NCBI GenBank assembly: GCA_017999985.1
Contig: JAGNKU010000003.1
Span: forward strand, 1 to 64,000
Source: Phycisphaerae bacterium
Lineage (GTDB): Bacteria > Planctomycetota > Phycisphaerae > UBA1845 > Fen-1342
Direction: 5' to 3'
Length of the DNA stretch: 64,000 nt
Shown here: positions 52,978-62,200 of the stretch, piece after piece
How the letters are laid out: every line of letters starts with the position of its first letter
Position numbering within the stretch: the stretch's first letter is position 1
Notes under the pieces: model-generated
What the model was told of the DNA's origin: nothing
What the model saw: the letters and a program-made list of their open reading frames with translations, nothing else
Database searches by the model: none
Translations under genes and position numbers: made by a program

Positions 52978-54075
52978 CTACGGCTGGGACGTCAGCAGGT
53001 TGACGAACGGATTGATATCCTGGAAGCCAACGCTGCCGTCTTCGTTGATGTCGCAGTTGCTGTGGGGGCAATCCGGAAAATCCGCGATGTATTGCCACCA
53101 GTTGGTCAGGGCGAGCACGAACGGGTTAATATCCCGGAAGTTCACTTCGCCATCGCAGTTGGAATCACCGCGCAGCGTCTCGCACTCGTCCGGTATGCCG
53201 TTGCTGTTGGTGTCACGGGACACGCCGGAGGAGATGTCACACTCGTCCGGCAGGTCGTTCAGATTGCAGTCCGCGGAGTTGCCGGAGGAGAGGTCCTCTG
53301 CGTCCGGGACGCCGTTGAAGTTGCAGTCCGGGCCGAACGGCCAGCTCAGGACGGCGGCGTTGAAGATCTCGGCCGGGGCGGAGCTGTTGGGGGTCTGTGC
53401 CCAGGCGACGATCTTGATGTTGGCCTGGTTGGCCCAGCTCGTGGTGTCGAAAGTGATGTTGCGCGCGACCATCTGGCACTCGCCGGGGGCGAGCGTCATG
53501 TCCTGGGAGGTCGCCGCCTGCCGGAAGCACCAGCGCGAGTACGTGGGTGAACTCGGGTAGTGGTCCAGCACCGCTGCGATCCAGACGCGCATGTTGTGGC
53601 TGGCGCCGGGCTCGACGCAGACGTTGGCGCGGATGGTGAAGGTCGAGCCCATCGACTGGACACCCGTGACCGTGATCCGGACGTTGGTCGCCACGGCGCG
53701 CCGCTGGTTGTACTTGCCGGTGTACGCGGTGAGCGCGCCCTGGTAACTGCCGGCGCCGACCACCGACGTGATGCCGTCGAACCAGGCGGTGGGCGTCCCG
53801 GTCACGTTGTAGAAGTTGTCCCGCGTGTTGCCCCACCCGGTCGCATACGAATCGCCGATGTGGATTTGCAGCAAGGCCAAGTGCGGGGCGATGGCGGGGT
53901 CATTGAGCATTGTGTTCAACGCCTGACCGGCGTAAGTGCAGTAGCTTCAGGTGACGCTCGTGAATTCTTCGACGAGCACCACCCGATCTGCCGCTTGGGC
54001 CGGTGCGAGGCCGAGCGCGAACGCGCCCAGCAGGGGCAGCAACCACGCACTGCGTACCAGACGTCCACTGTCCAT
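52978..54075 (-). CDS. candidate secreted selenoprotein: thioredoxin-fold (Omp28-like) with U-S-Y-C motif and dockerin-like tail
   Basis: It reads as one 365-residue protein if the TGA at 53949-53947 (codon 43) is selenocysteine. The ATG at 54075 follows AAGGAG. A signal peptide (residues 8-29) leads to VVLVEEFTSVT-U-SYC-TYAGQAL. The neighbour at 54555 has EEFTSTS-C-GYC-VYAGLAL at the same place, so TGA replaces the first Cys of the CxxC redox motif. After it 322 codons stay open and homologous (DSYATGW, GTPTAWFDG). Two Ca-loop repeats (NGVPDAEDL, NGIPDECE) and a dockerin-like end with two INPFV motifs follow. A hairpin fit for SECIS lies just after TGA. The alternative is a nonsense mutation; the location and hairpin argue against it. 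Confidence 0.72.
53919..53949 (-). promoter_or_regulatory. candidate bacterial SECIS: TGA plus downstream hairpin
   Basis: The in-frame TGA (53949-53947) is followed after 18 nt by a loop starting GGU. The hairpin is ACGCC-GGUCA-GGCGU (stem 53933-53929 with 53923-53919, loop 53928-53924), a perfect 5-bp GC-rich stem. In E. coli fdhF the loop GGU also starts 18 nt after UGA. The Cys paralogue keeps the codons but not the pairing (its 3' arm reads GGCAC). The lower stem is weak (U-U mismatch, then one U-G). Confidence 0.6.
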
Positions 54076-54554
54076 GCGCGACTCCTTTGTTTAGAGATGA
54101 TTCCGTGGGGACCCAATGGTACCGCTGTCAATTGAGCAGCCCGGGCGGTCCAGCATCACGGGCCGTTGCACACCTGTTGTGTGGATACACATATCGCAAT
54201 ATCCCGTACGTGTCACCAACTTGACCGTTGCAAGGCACACCGGGTGACGCCCTCCCCGCTGCGACGGGTCCGCAAGGCAGAAGGTGGCGCCGCTCGTCGT
54301 CCCCTCTGCGGGGCACGGCTTGTTCATTGTAACGCAGGCCCCTAGCCGTCCGATAGCGAAACTTTCGCGATCTCTGTGGCCTGCGCGGATTTCGTCGCCC
54401 AGGCAGTCCGCCGCCGGCTGCCGCCAATCGAGTGATTCAACGCGCACAATGCCCCCGGGCGTGCACGCATAAGCCATGCTCACCCCGCCGGTTATCCGCC
54501 TGCGCCGCTCCCGGAGCGACGCGCCCGGCTCCCTCCCGGGCTCGTCGCACTCGT
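54076..54554. other. intergenic region between the Sec and Cys paralogues
   Basis: About 479 bp on the path from the Cys copy to the Sec copy. A TTGACA on the minus strand (54131-54126) may be the -35 of the Sec gene, without a clear -10. Short open frames here have no ribosome binding site or family signal. I see no tRNA-like fold. Confidence 0.4.
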
Positions 54555-55661
54555 TTACTGGCTCGTGAGCAGCACCACGAACGGGTTGATGTCGGCAAAC
54601 GTCACGCCGCCGTCGCGATTGATGTCGCCGTTGCCGGTTGGGCAATCGGGGAACGCCGCGTGCCATTCCGTCCAGTTGGACACCAGGAGCACGAACGGGT
54701 TGATGTCGCGGAAGTTGAGGATGCCGTCACAGTTGGCGTCGCCGACGACAATCTCACACTCGTCCGGCACGCCGTTGGTGTTTGTATCTACCGAACTGCC
54801 GCCGGCGATGTCGCACTCGTCCGGGACGTGGTTTGCATTGCAGTCCTGCGAGTCGCCGGAATTGAGATCCTCGTCATCCGGGCGGCCGTTGAAGTTGCAG
54901 TCGGCAGGGAAGGGCCACGGCAGCACCTTGGTCTGGTAGATTTCGGCCGGGTTCGACGTGGAGCTGTAGCTTTGGGGCTCCTGGGCCCAGACGATGAAGC
55001 GGATGTCGTTTTGGTTGGCCCAGCTCGTGCTGTCGAACGTGAAATTGCGCGCCACGGTCTGGCAGGTGCCCGGGGTGAGGGCCACGTCCTGGTAGGTGGC
55101 GGCCTGCTTGAAGCCGTTCCGCGAGTAGGCCGGTGAGGTCGGCCAGTTGTCCAAGACCTGCACCATGTAGACGCGGACGGTCTTGGCGGTCCCGCCAGCT
55201 TCCAAACACACCCGCGCCCGCAACGTGTACGTCTGGCCGCTGACCGGCACGCCGGTCGCGGTGATGGTCACGTCGGTCGGTACGGCCTTACGGGCGTTGA
55301 ACTGGCTCAGATACCAGTTGTATTGCTGTTGCGTGTTGGTGTAGGCCCCGGCGCACTGCAGGGTGCCGTCGAACCAGGCGACCGGCGTGCCGGATACACC
55401 GTAGAAGCTGGCGCGCGAGGTTGCCCAGGTGGTCGCGTACGAATCATTAATGTGGTACTGCACGAGCGTGAAGGTGTCGGGGAACTCGTCGAGGAGCATG
55501 TCCAGTGCCAGGCCGGCGTACACACAGTACCCGCAACTCGTACTCGTGAATTCCTCGGCGATGACGACCCGATCCGCTGCCCGTGCCGGCTGCGCGACCA
55601 GGCCCAACGTAGTCAAGGCGACCAGGATACACGCCCCCCGCCAGCTTCTTCCGCTCTCCAT
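54555..55661 (-). CDS. secreted thioredoxin-fold (Omp28-like) protein with CGYC motif and dockerin-like tail
   Basis: The 368-aa protein starts at ATG 55661 with CAGGAG upstream. The signal peptide ends near ARA-ADR (about residue 29). The redox site is EEFTSTSCGYCVYAG (Cys about 42 and 45), followed by LVQYHINDSYATTWATSR and GTPVAWFDGT, as in Omp28-related thioredoxin-fold proteins. Then come a beta-sandwich-like region, Ca-loop repeats (NGRPDDEDL, NGVPDECE) and a dockerin-like end (NFRDINPFVLLV, FADINPFVVLL). It is the cysteine homologue of the candidate selenoprotein downstream. The role is probably extracytoplasmic thiol redox chemistry; partners are unknown. Confidence 0.88.
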   Translation of the reverse strand: MESGRSWRGACILVALTTLGLVAQPARAADRVVIAEEFTSTSCGYCVYAGLALDMLLDEFPDTFTLVQYHINDSYATTWATSRASFYGVSGTPVAWFDGTLQCAGAYTNTQQQYNWYLSQFNARKAVPTDVTITATGVPVSGQTYTLRARVCLEAGGTAKTVRVYMVQVLDNWPTSPAYSRNGFKQAATYQDVALTPGTCQTVARNFTFDSTSWANQNDIRFIVWAQEPQSYSSTSNPAEIYQTKVLPWPFPADCNFNGRPDDEDLNSGDSQDCNANHVPDECDIAGGSSVDTNTNGVPDECEIVVGDANCDGILNFRDINPFVLLVSNWTEWHAAFPDCPTGNGDINRDGGVTFADINPFVVLLTSQ

Positions 55662-55780
55662 GATTCGCCGCTCCTGTGGCACCCTCGCTCAGGTCCGTGG
55701 CCGCCGCTCGGTTCGAGGGTCGCGGCCGCCGCGGCAGCGCCATCATAACGCCGCGTGCCCCTGGCCTGAAACAAAAACAC

Positions 55781-57010
55781 TTACGATTTGGGCTGGGACG
55801 CCGCAAACGCGCGTTTATCGGACGAGCACAGGGTGCTGGCGGCCGCGACCGCCAGCAAGGGCATCAGGGGCACGCGGTAACGAACACTGCCCACGTACAC
55901 ACTGTGCAGCAGTGTGAAGTACACGATCGGTAACCAGAGCAACGCCTGGAGCTGACAGGCATTCGTCTGGGTACCACGCGCGGTGCGCACCAGCCCGGCC
56001 GCCGCACCCAGCAGGAGCAGCGCGGTGTACGCGGCTCCGACAAAGGCGGCGGCGCCGGTGCGGTACTCAGTCACGTTGGGAATGAGGCTCCAGGTTCGCA
56101 GGAACTTGGTGCTTGCCAGTTGGAGCACGCGGGCCGGGTCGGCGCGCATTTGCGCGATGGCCAGCCGCGCCAAGGCGCGGTCGCGGGCAACTTCACCGAG
56201 CGTGGCCAGTTCGGGCAGCGCTTGGAGGAATGCCTGGTTGCTGCTGCCGTCGGCCTGGGGTCCCTGGGCGTCGTAGAGCGTGACGCCGCCGTTGGCTGAC
56301 AACCAGGCATACTCCCCCAGCACGGCGCGGTTCCGCAGGCCCCACGGCACCAGCGCGAGCCCGAGCACCACCGGGCACAGCAGTAACCGGGGCGCTGCCG
56401 ACCGACGCCGCGGGTGCAGCCAGGCGACGAGCAGCCAGCACGCCGGCAGCCATAGTACGGCCGAGGGGCGCGTCAGCGCGGCGGCCGCCCCGGTAACCGC
56501 GAGGCCAATCAACGCACCGCGCCCGGCGCCGGGGCCTGCGACGAAACGCCACGCGCAGGCCACCAGACTCAGCGCCAGCAACGTGAACGGCACTTCGGTC
56601 AGCAGCAGATTGGCGAAGAAGATGCCGAACGGATCACAGCATGTCAGCACGCCGGCGGCGAGCGCGGCCCGGCGTCCGAACGCGGCGTCCGCGAGTCGGT
56701 AGGCGACGCCGACGCTGGCAGCGCCGAAAAGCGTCTGCATCAGGCGCGCGACGAGGACGCCGGTGCTCCCGAGCGCGGCACAGGGCGCGAGCAGCAGCGG
56801 ATACAGGGGCATGCGCGCGGCCAGGCGACCATCGTCCGTCGCGAGGATGCCGTCGCGGACGAGGTGCGTGGCGAGTTGCCAGTGCAGGTCTTCGTCGGGG
56901 TAGTCGAACCCGGAGCCGTGTGTGGTCCAGCGGTAGACGACCCAGCCGGCGCGGAGCGCTAGCGCTGCTCCGCAGAGCCACCAGCCGAAGCCGGCCGGCG
57001 GAGTTTTCAC
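55781..57010 (-). CDS. GT39-like (ArnT/PMT-type) membrane glycosyltransferase
   Basis: The 409-aa protein has about ten TM segments. A catalytic-type acidic motif FDYPDEDLHW occurs in the first periplasmic loop (about residues 30-40), followed by RMPLYPLLLAP, like PMT_2/ArnT-family transferases that use polyprenyl-phosphate sugars. The GTG at 57010 overlaps the tilS stop (GTGA). A longer upstream reading would sit inside tilS and is rejected. Confidence 0.82.
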   Translation of the reverse strand: MKTPPAGFGWWLCGAALALRAGWVVYRWTTHGSGFDYPDEDLHWQLATHLVRDGILATDDGRLAARMPLYPLLLAPCAALGSTGVLVARLMQTLFGAASVGVAYRLADAAFGRRAALAAGVLTCCDPFGIFFANLLLTEVPFTLLALSLVACAWRFVAGPGAGRGALIGLAVTGAAAALTRPSAVLWLPACWLLVAWLHPRRRSAAPRLLLCPVVLGLALVPWGLRNRAVLGEYAWLSANGGVTLYDAQGPQADGSSNQAFLQALPELATLGEVARDRALARLAIAQMRADPARVLQLASTKFLRTWSLIPNVTEYRTGAAAFVGAAYTALLLLGAAAGLVRTARGTQTNACQLQALLWLPIVYFTLLHSVYVGSVRYRVPLMPLLAVAAASTLCSSDKRAFAASQPKS

Positions 57011-58476
57011 GGCCCGCTCGACGGGCGCGCCGTCGATGGCGTGAGGGTCAGGCGGAGGGCCTTGCGCGTCTCCGGGCGGAGCTTCACACGCTCGTCGATC
57101 CGCAGCGGCATCACCCAGAGCGGACCCTGCTGATCGCAGAGGATGCCGGTGCGGGCCCGAACTTCCGGGTCGATCTTCTGTTCGCCGAAGAAGTCGCTGA
57201 CGGTTTTGACACCCGGCGCGCCGAGCGGGTGGAAGCGGTCGCCGTCCTGCCGGCCGCGCACCAGCAGTGGCGGGCGCACGAATTCGAGGTCGAGCCATTC
57301 CTCGAGGCGGTTGGTGTTGCGGCGCAGGTCTTCGAGTTTTTCCGGGGTCATGTCGCAGACTTCGGCCATCAGCGTCTGGCCCAGCATCGGCAGGGCGGTA
57401 CGGCCCGGGCAGGCGACGAAGATCGTGCCGAGTTCGGGTGCGGGCTCATCGTCGTTGAGGGGGCGGAATTCCAGGCGGTCGTACTGCTTGCGGACGACGA
57501 CCGGGCCGGGCACGTGGACTTCCTTGCCGCTGGCGGGATCGTCAACGAGTCGCAGGATGGCTTCGACGTGCGCAAAGCTCAGATCCTGGTCGCCCTCCAG
57601 CACGAGTGAAATGGCCCGGCGGACGACCTCGGCCTGGATGATCCGCTGCTTGCCGAGCAGGGCACGCGTGTTCAGGACGATGTGCCGGGGGCGCTGGGCG
57701 ATGACCAGCGACTCGAAGGTCCGCTCCGCCGCATCCTCGAGGTAGGTGCCGAGCAGGCGGGCGTGCTCGCCGAGCCGGAGCAGGGCCTCGCTGACGTTGG
57801 GATTGAGCTGGGCCGCGAGCAGAGGCATGATTTCGTGGCGGATGCGGCCGCGCGTGAATTCTGGCGAGCGGTTGGTGCTGTCGGCGCGCACGCTCAGGCC
57901 GCGGGCGGCACAGAGTTCCTCGATGGTCGCGCGACGCTGGCTCAGCAGCGGGCGGACAACGCAGATCCGGCTGCCTGGCCGGATGGGCCGCACGTCGCGG
58001 ATGCCGGCCAGTCCGCGCAGCCCGGTTCCGCGGCAGATCCGGTGCAGGATCGTCTCCGCGTTGTCGTCCGCGTGATGGGCGACGGCAACGAGCTCGCTGC
58101 CGGCCTTGAGGGCGACCCTTTCGAGGAACTCGTAGCGCCGGTCGCGCGCCACCTCCTCCGGGGAGCCGCCTTCCTCGGCCACGACGGCGGGAATATCGGC
58201 CCGCTCGGTGTGATACGGCAGACCAAGCTGTTCCGCCAGTTCGGCGGCGAACGCGGCGTCGGCGTCGGCCTCGGCCCCGCGCATGCCATGGTGGAAGTGG
58301 GCCGCGTGCAGCTTCCAGCGCAGCTCCTCACGCTCCGAGAGGGCCTTCAGCGCGTGCACCAGCAGCGTGGAGTCGGGTCCGCCGGAAAGGCCAACAACCC
58401 AACTGGTGTGGGCGGCCAGGAGCTGCCGGCTCTCCAGCCAGGCCTGCACTTGATTGAGGAATGCGTCCCAGTTCAC
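57007..58476 (-). CDS. tilS: tRNA(Ile)-lysidine synthase
   Basis: The 489-aa enzyme converts C34 of the CAU-anticodon tRNA-Ile to lysidine so that it reads AUA. The PP-loop ATPase motif SGGPDS is at residues 31-36, followed by AAHFHHGMRG and AHHADDNAETILHR. The C-terminal half has the TilS substrate-binding and TilS-C domains (DRFHPLGAPGVKTVSDFFGEQKI). It is an essential housekeeping gene, coupled to the downstream glycosyltransferase by overlap only. Confidence 0.95.
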   Translation of the reverse strand: MNWDAFLNQVQAWLESRQLLAAHTSWVVGLSGGPDSTLLVHALKALSEREELRWKLHAAHFHHGMRGAEADADAAFAAELAEQLGLPYHTERADIPAVVAEEGGSPEEVARDRRYEFLERVALKAGSELVAVAHHADDNAETILHRICRGTGLRGLAGIRDVRPIRPGSRICVVRPLLSQRRATIEELCAARGLSVRADSTNRSPEFTRGRIRHEIMPLLAAQLNPNVSEALLRLGEHARLLGTYLEDAAERTFESLVIAQRPRHIVLNTRALLGKQRIIQAEVVRRAISLVLEGDQDLSFAHVEAILRLVDDPASGKEVHVPGPVVVRKQYDRLEFRPLNDDEPAPELGTIFVACPGRTALPMLGQTLMAEVCDMTPEKLEDLRRNTNRLEEWLDLEFVRPPLLVRGRQDGDRFHPLGAPGVKTVSDFFGEQKIDPEVRARTGILCDQQGPLWVMPLRIDERVKLRPETRKALRLTLTPSTARPSSGP

Positions 58477-58638
58477 AGCCTCAGCAGTATATGGCGCCCG
58501 GCCAGGAAAAGGGACCGCTCCGGGCTCACATCTGCGTTGGCGGTGGCGAAAACGCGGTCCCGGGGCACGGACACGAAAACCGACAAGTCATGTGTCCCGG
58601 GAGCACGGTTTCCGCAGTTGTTATATTGAAGGAGAGCA

Positions 58639-59286
58639 GTGCGAGCCATGATCACGCCGCGCCCCACGAGCGATTCTCACGCGACCCGCCGGTTGTTGGC
58701 GCAAGTCCAGGCCGGGCAGGCGACGGCCTTGAGTACCCTGCTGGCACGCCACCGCGCGTACCTGCGGCAGGTCGTCGAACTGTACCTCGACCCGCGGCTG
58801 CGGCAGCGCGTGGACCCGTCGGATATCGTGCAGGAGGCCCAGCTCGAGGCGACCCGCCGCATGGATGACTACCTGGCACGGCCCGCCCTCGCGTTCCGGC
58901 TCTGGCTGCGACGCATCGCGTACGACCGCCTGCTCATGCTGCGTCGCCGGCATCACGGCGCGCAGCGCCGGGCCCTGGCGCGCGAGGCGGCGCTGCCGGA
59001 GCAGTCCACGGCACGCCTTGGGCAACAGCTTCTGGACGACGGCACGAGCCCGAGCGCGCAGGCCGTCGGCGGGGAGCTGGCCCGTCGCGTGCGGCAGGCC
59101 CTGCTGTACCTGCCCGTGGATGATCGCGAATTGCTGCTGCTGCGGAACTTCGAGGGCCTCTCCAACCTGGAGGTCGCGGAGTTGCTGGGGTTGGAGCCGG
59201 CGGCGGCGAGCAAACGCTACGGCCGCGCGCTATTGCGGCTACGCGCCAGGCTGGTTGAAAGCGGACTGGCAGGGTCGCAGCCATGA
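58639..59286 (+). CDS. ECF-type sigma factor
   Basis: The 215-aa protein starts at GTG 58639 (AAGGAGAG six bases upstream); an ATG at 58648 is the alternative. Region 2 is visible in RQRVDPSDIVQEAQLEATRRMDDYL and region 4 in LPVDDRELLLLRNFEGLSNLEVAELLGLEPAAASKRYGRALLRLRARL. It belongs to the planctomycete ECF class found beside Ser/Thr kinases, and its stop overlaps the kinase start (ATGA). It is probably activated by phosphorylation rather than by an anti-sigma factor. Confidence 0.92.
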   Translation: MRAMITPRPTSDSHATRRLLAQVQAGQATALSTLLARHRAYLRQVVELYLDPRLRQRVDPSDIVQEAQLEATRRMDDYLARPALAFRLWLRRIAYDRLLMLRRRHHGAQRRALAREAALPEQSTARLGQQLLDDGTSPSAQAVGGELARRVRQALLYLPVDDRELLLLRNFEGLSNLEVAELLGLEPAAASKRYGRALLRLRARLVESGLAGSQP

Positions 59287-62200
59287 GAGAGACCACGGCG
59301 CGCGAAGACATGTCGGCCGAGGCCCTGCTGGGGCTGGCGGCGGACGAGTTCACACAGTGCCTGGAGCGCGGCGAACAGCCGGACATCGAGGAGTTCGCAC
59401 GCCGCTATCCGCAAATCGAGGCGGTCCTGCGGCAGGTCCTGCCGGCGTTGCGCGTGCTGCGGCCGACGGGGACGGGTCACCCGCCGGTGGCGTCCGCCGC
59501 GTGCGAAGTCAGCGGACAACTCGGCGACTATCGCATTGTGCGCGAGATCGGCCGCGGCGGCATGGGCGTGGTGTACGAGGCGGAGCAGATTTCGCTCAAC
59601 CGGCGCGTCGCGCTGAAGGTGTTGCCGTTCGCGGCGGTGCTCGATGCGCGGCAACTGCAGCGCTTCAAGAAAGAAGCGCAGGCCGCGGCCCAACTGCATC
59701 ACACGAACATCGTGCCGGTGTTCGCGGTGGGCTGCGAACGCGGTGTGCACTACTACGCGATGCAGTACATCGACGGGCAGCCGCTGTCGGTGGTGATTCG
59801 CGAGCTGCGCCAACTCGCGGGCCAGGCACCGCTGGAGGGCACACCTTCCTCGGTCGGTACGTCGGCGGCGGTGCTGGCGCTGCTCTCGGACGCAGGCGCG
59901 TGCCCGCCGCCGGACGAAGCCCCGGCGCCGCCGCCCGTTCCGGCCGGTGGACCCACCGAGACCATCATGACGCAGGGCGCGACGAACACGCCGGCGTATT
60001 TCCGTGCGATCGCGCAGCTGGGCGTGCAGGCGGCCGATGCGCTGCAGCATGCTCACGACGCGGGCGTCGTCCATCGCGACATCAAGCCCGCCAACCTGCT
60101 GCTCGACGCGGCCGGGCACATCTGGATTACGGACTTCGGTCTGGCGACCATCCGCAGCGATCCTGGCCTGACGCTGCCGGGTGACCTGCTCGGCACGGTG
60201 CGCTACATGAGCCCCGAGCAGGCTCGTGCCGGACGTCTGCCCGTCGATCAACGCACCGACATCTACGGGCTGGGGGCGACGCTCTATGAACTGCTGGGCC
60301 TGCGTCCCGCGGTGGCGGGGGACGATCGCGAGGAGCTGTTGCGTCGCATCGTGCACGTGGACCCACTGCCGCTGCGCCGCGTGAACCCCGCAGTTCCGGC
60401 GGAGCTGGAAATCATCGTCGCCAAGGCGCTCGCGAAGTATCCGTCGGAGCGCTACGCAAGTGCCCGCGCGCTGGCCGAGGATCTGGAGCGCTTCCTGTCG
60501 AACCGGCCGATCCTGGCGCGACCGCCGACCTGGCCGGACCGGGCGGCGAAATGGACGCGCCGACATCACACGATCGTGTCAGCGGCCGCGGTGGTGCTCG
60601 TATTGGCGGTCATCGGGCTGTCGATCAGCACGTTGCTGATTGCGCAGCAGCGCGCCGAGGCGTTGCGACAACGCGATCTGGCCAGCGCGCAGCGCAGCCG
60701 GGCCGAGGAGAATCTCCGGCTGGCGCAAGCCACGATGGACCGCGTCCTGACGCGCCTGACCGCCGAGGAACTGGGCGGTGGGGCGCAAATGGAGCGCTTG
60801 CGGCACGCCCTGCTGGAGGACCCGCCGGACGCGACCACGGTAACCCTGCTGAACAAGAGCCCGGCGGATGCGATCCGGGCGGGGGTTACTCAGGCTTACA
60901 CACGCGTGGCCCATCTCAACGCGTTGTTGGGGCGTGACGTCGCGGCGGAGGCCGCGTATCAGGCGGCCCGCGCGGCGTGCGAGGAGCTGCCGGGGGCGGC
61001 GACGGACGCGCCGCAACGCGCGGCGCTGGCGCGCAGCTACGGAGCGCTGGCGACGTTTCTCTGGGAGCGCGGTCGCCCGGCGGACGCGGAGCTGCCGGCC
61101 ACGCGCGCGTGGTCGGGGTGGGCGGGCCTGGCGGCGGAGTTCCCGTCGCAATTGGACTATCAGCGCGACGTGGCGTGCAGCCTGAACCTGCTGGGGCTGG
61201 TGTTGCGCGACCTGGACCGGCCGATCGAGGCGGAGGAGCGTGTGCGCGCCTGCGTGGCGACCTGGAAGTCCCTGGCGAGCGAATGCGCCACTGTGCCTCA
61301 GTACCGCCTGGAATTGGCGCGGGCCTTGCGGAACCACGCGACGCTGATGGTGCGCGGCGGACAATGCGCGGCGGCGGCGCCGATTGTGGCCGAGGTGCTG
61401 GAGCTGCAGCGCGCGCTGGTGCGGGGGTTCCCCGCTGAACTGGATTACGGGGCGGAGCTCGCCTACACGCAGCGCTGGTGGGAAGAGGTCGAGCGGTGCG
61501 ACAGCACGTTCCCGCGGGCGGCACAGCCGCGGCCGGAGCTGCCGCGCTATCAGGAGCTGGTGGCTGAGCTGCCGGAATTGCCGTGGTACCGGGGGCAGCT
61601 CGTGCGGGCTTACTCCGCGCTGGAGCACGCCCTCGCGGCCGCGGGCCGGGCGGAGGAGGCGGACACGGCCCACGACGAAGCGGTTGCGCTTCAGGAGCAG
61701 CTCGCGGCCAGCTTTCCGAACGTGGTGCGGTATGGTGCCGAACTCGTGGATCTGCACGTGCAGCGCGCGTCGGCGTTGCATCTGGCGTGGCGGCTGGGCG
61801 ATTCTGAAGCGGCCTATCGCCGCGCGATTGCGCTGCAAGAGCAGTTGGTGGTGGATTTCCCCGAGCATGCTGGCGGTGATGAGCTGCTGACAGCGCTGCA
61901 GAAGCGCCTGGCGGAGTTGCTCGACGAGCGGGCCGTGGGCGAGCTGGTGGCGTTGGGGAAGCGCTCACCGGCGGGCGTGGCCGAAGCGGTGGCGCTGGCG
62001 CGGGCCGCGCGGCTCGACGATGTCGCGGCGCGGCCGTTCACGCTGCTGATCTATGGCGAGTACCTGGGGCTGGGTGGCGATTACGAACGCGCCGCGGCGG
62101 TGGTGCAACAGGCGATCGGCGCCGGTGGGCGCGAGGCGTCGTTCTACAAGTCGCTCGGGTGGGCGCTGCTGGGCTGTGGCCGGGTGGCCGAAGCGCGCGC

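Noticed and set aside
53947-53949. TGA as a simple nonsense mutation or sequencing error
   Set aside because: The codon sits exactly at the redox Cys, both sides stay in one frame, and a fitting hairpin follows; still, it cannot be excluded without sel genes.
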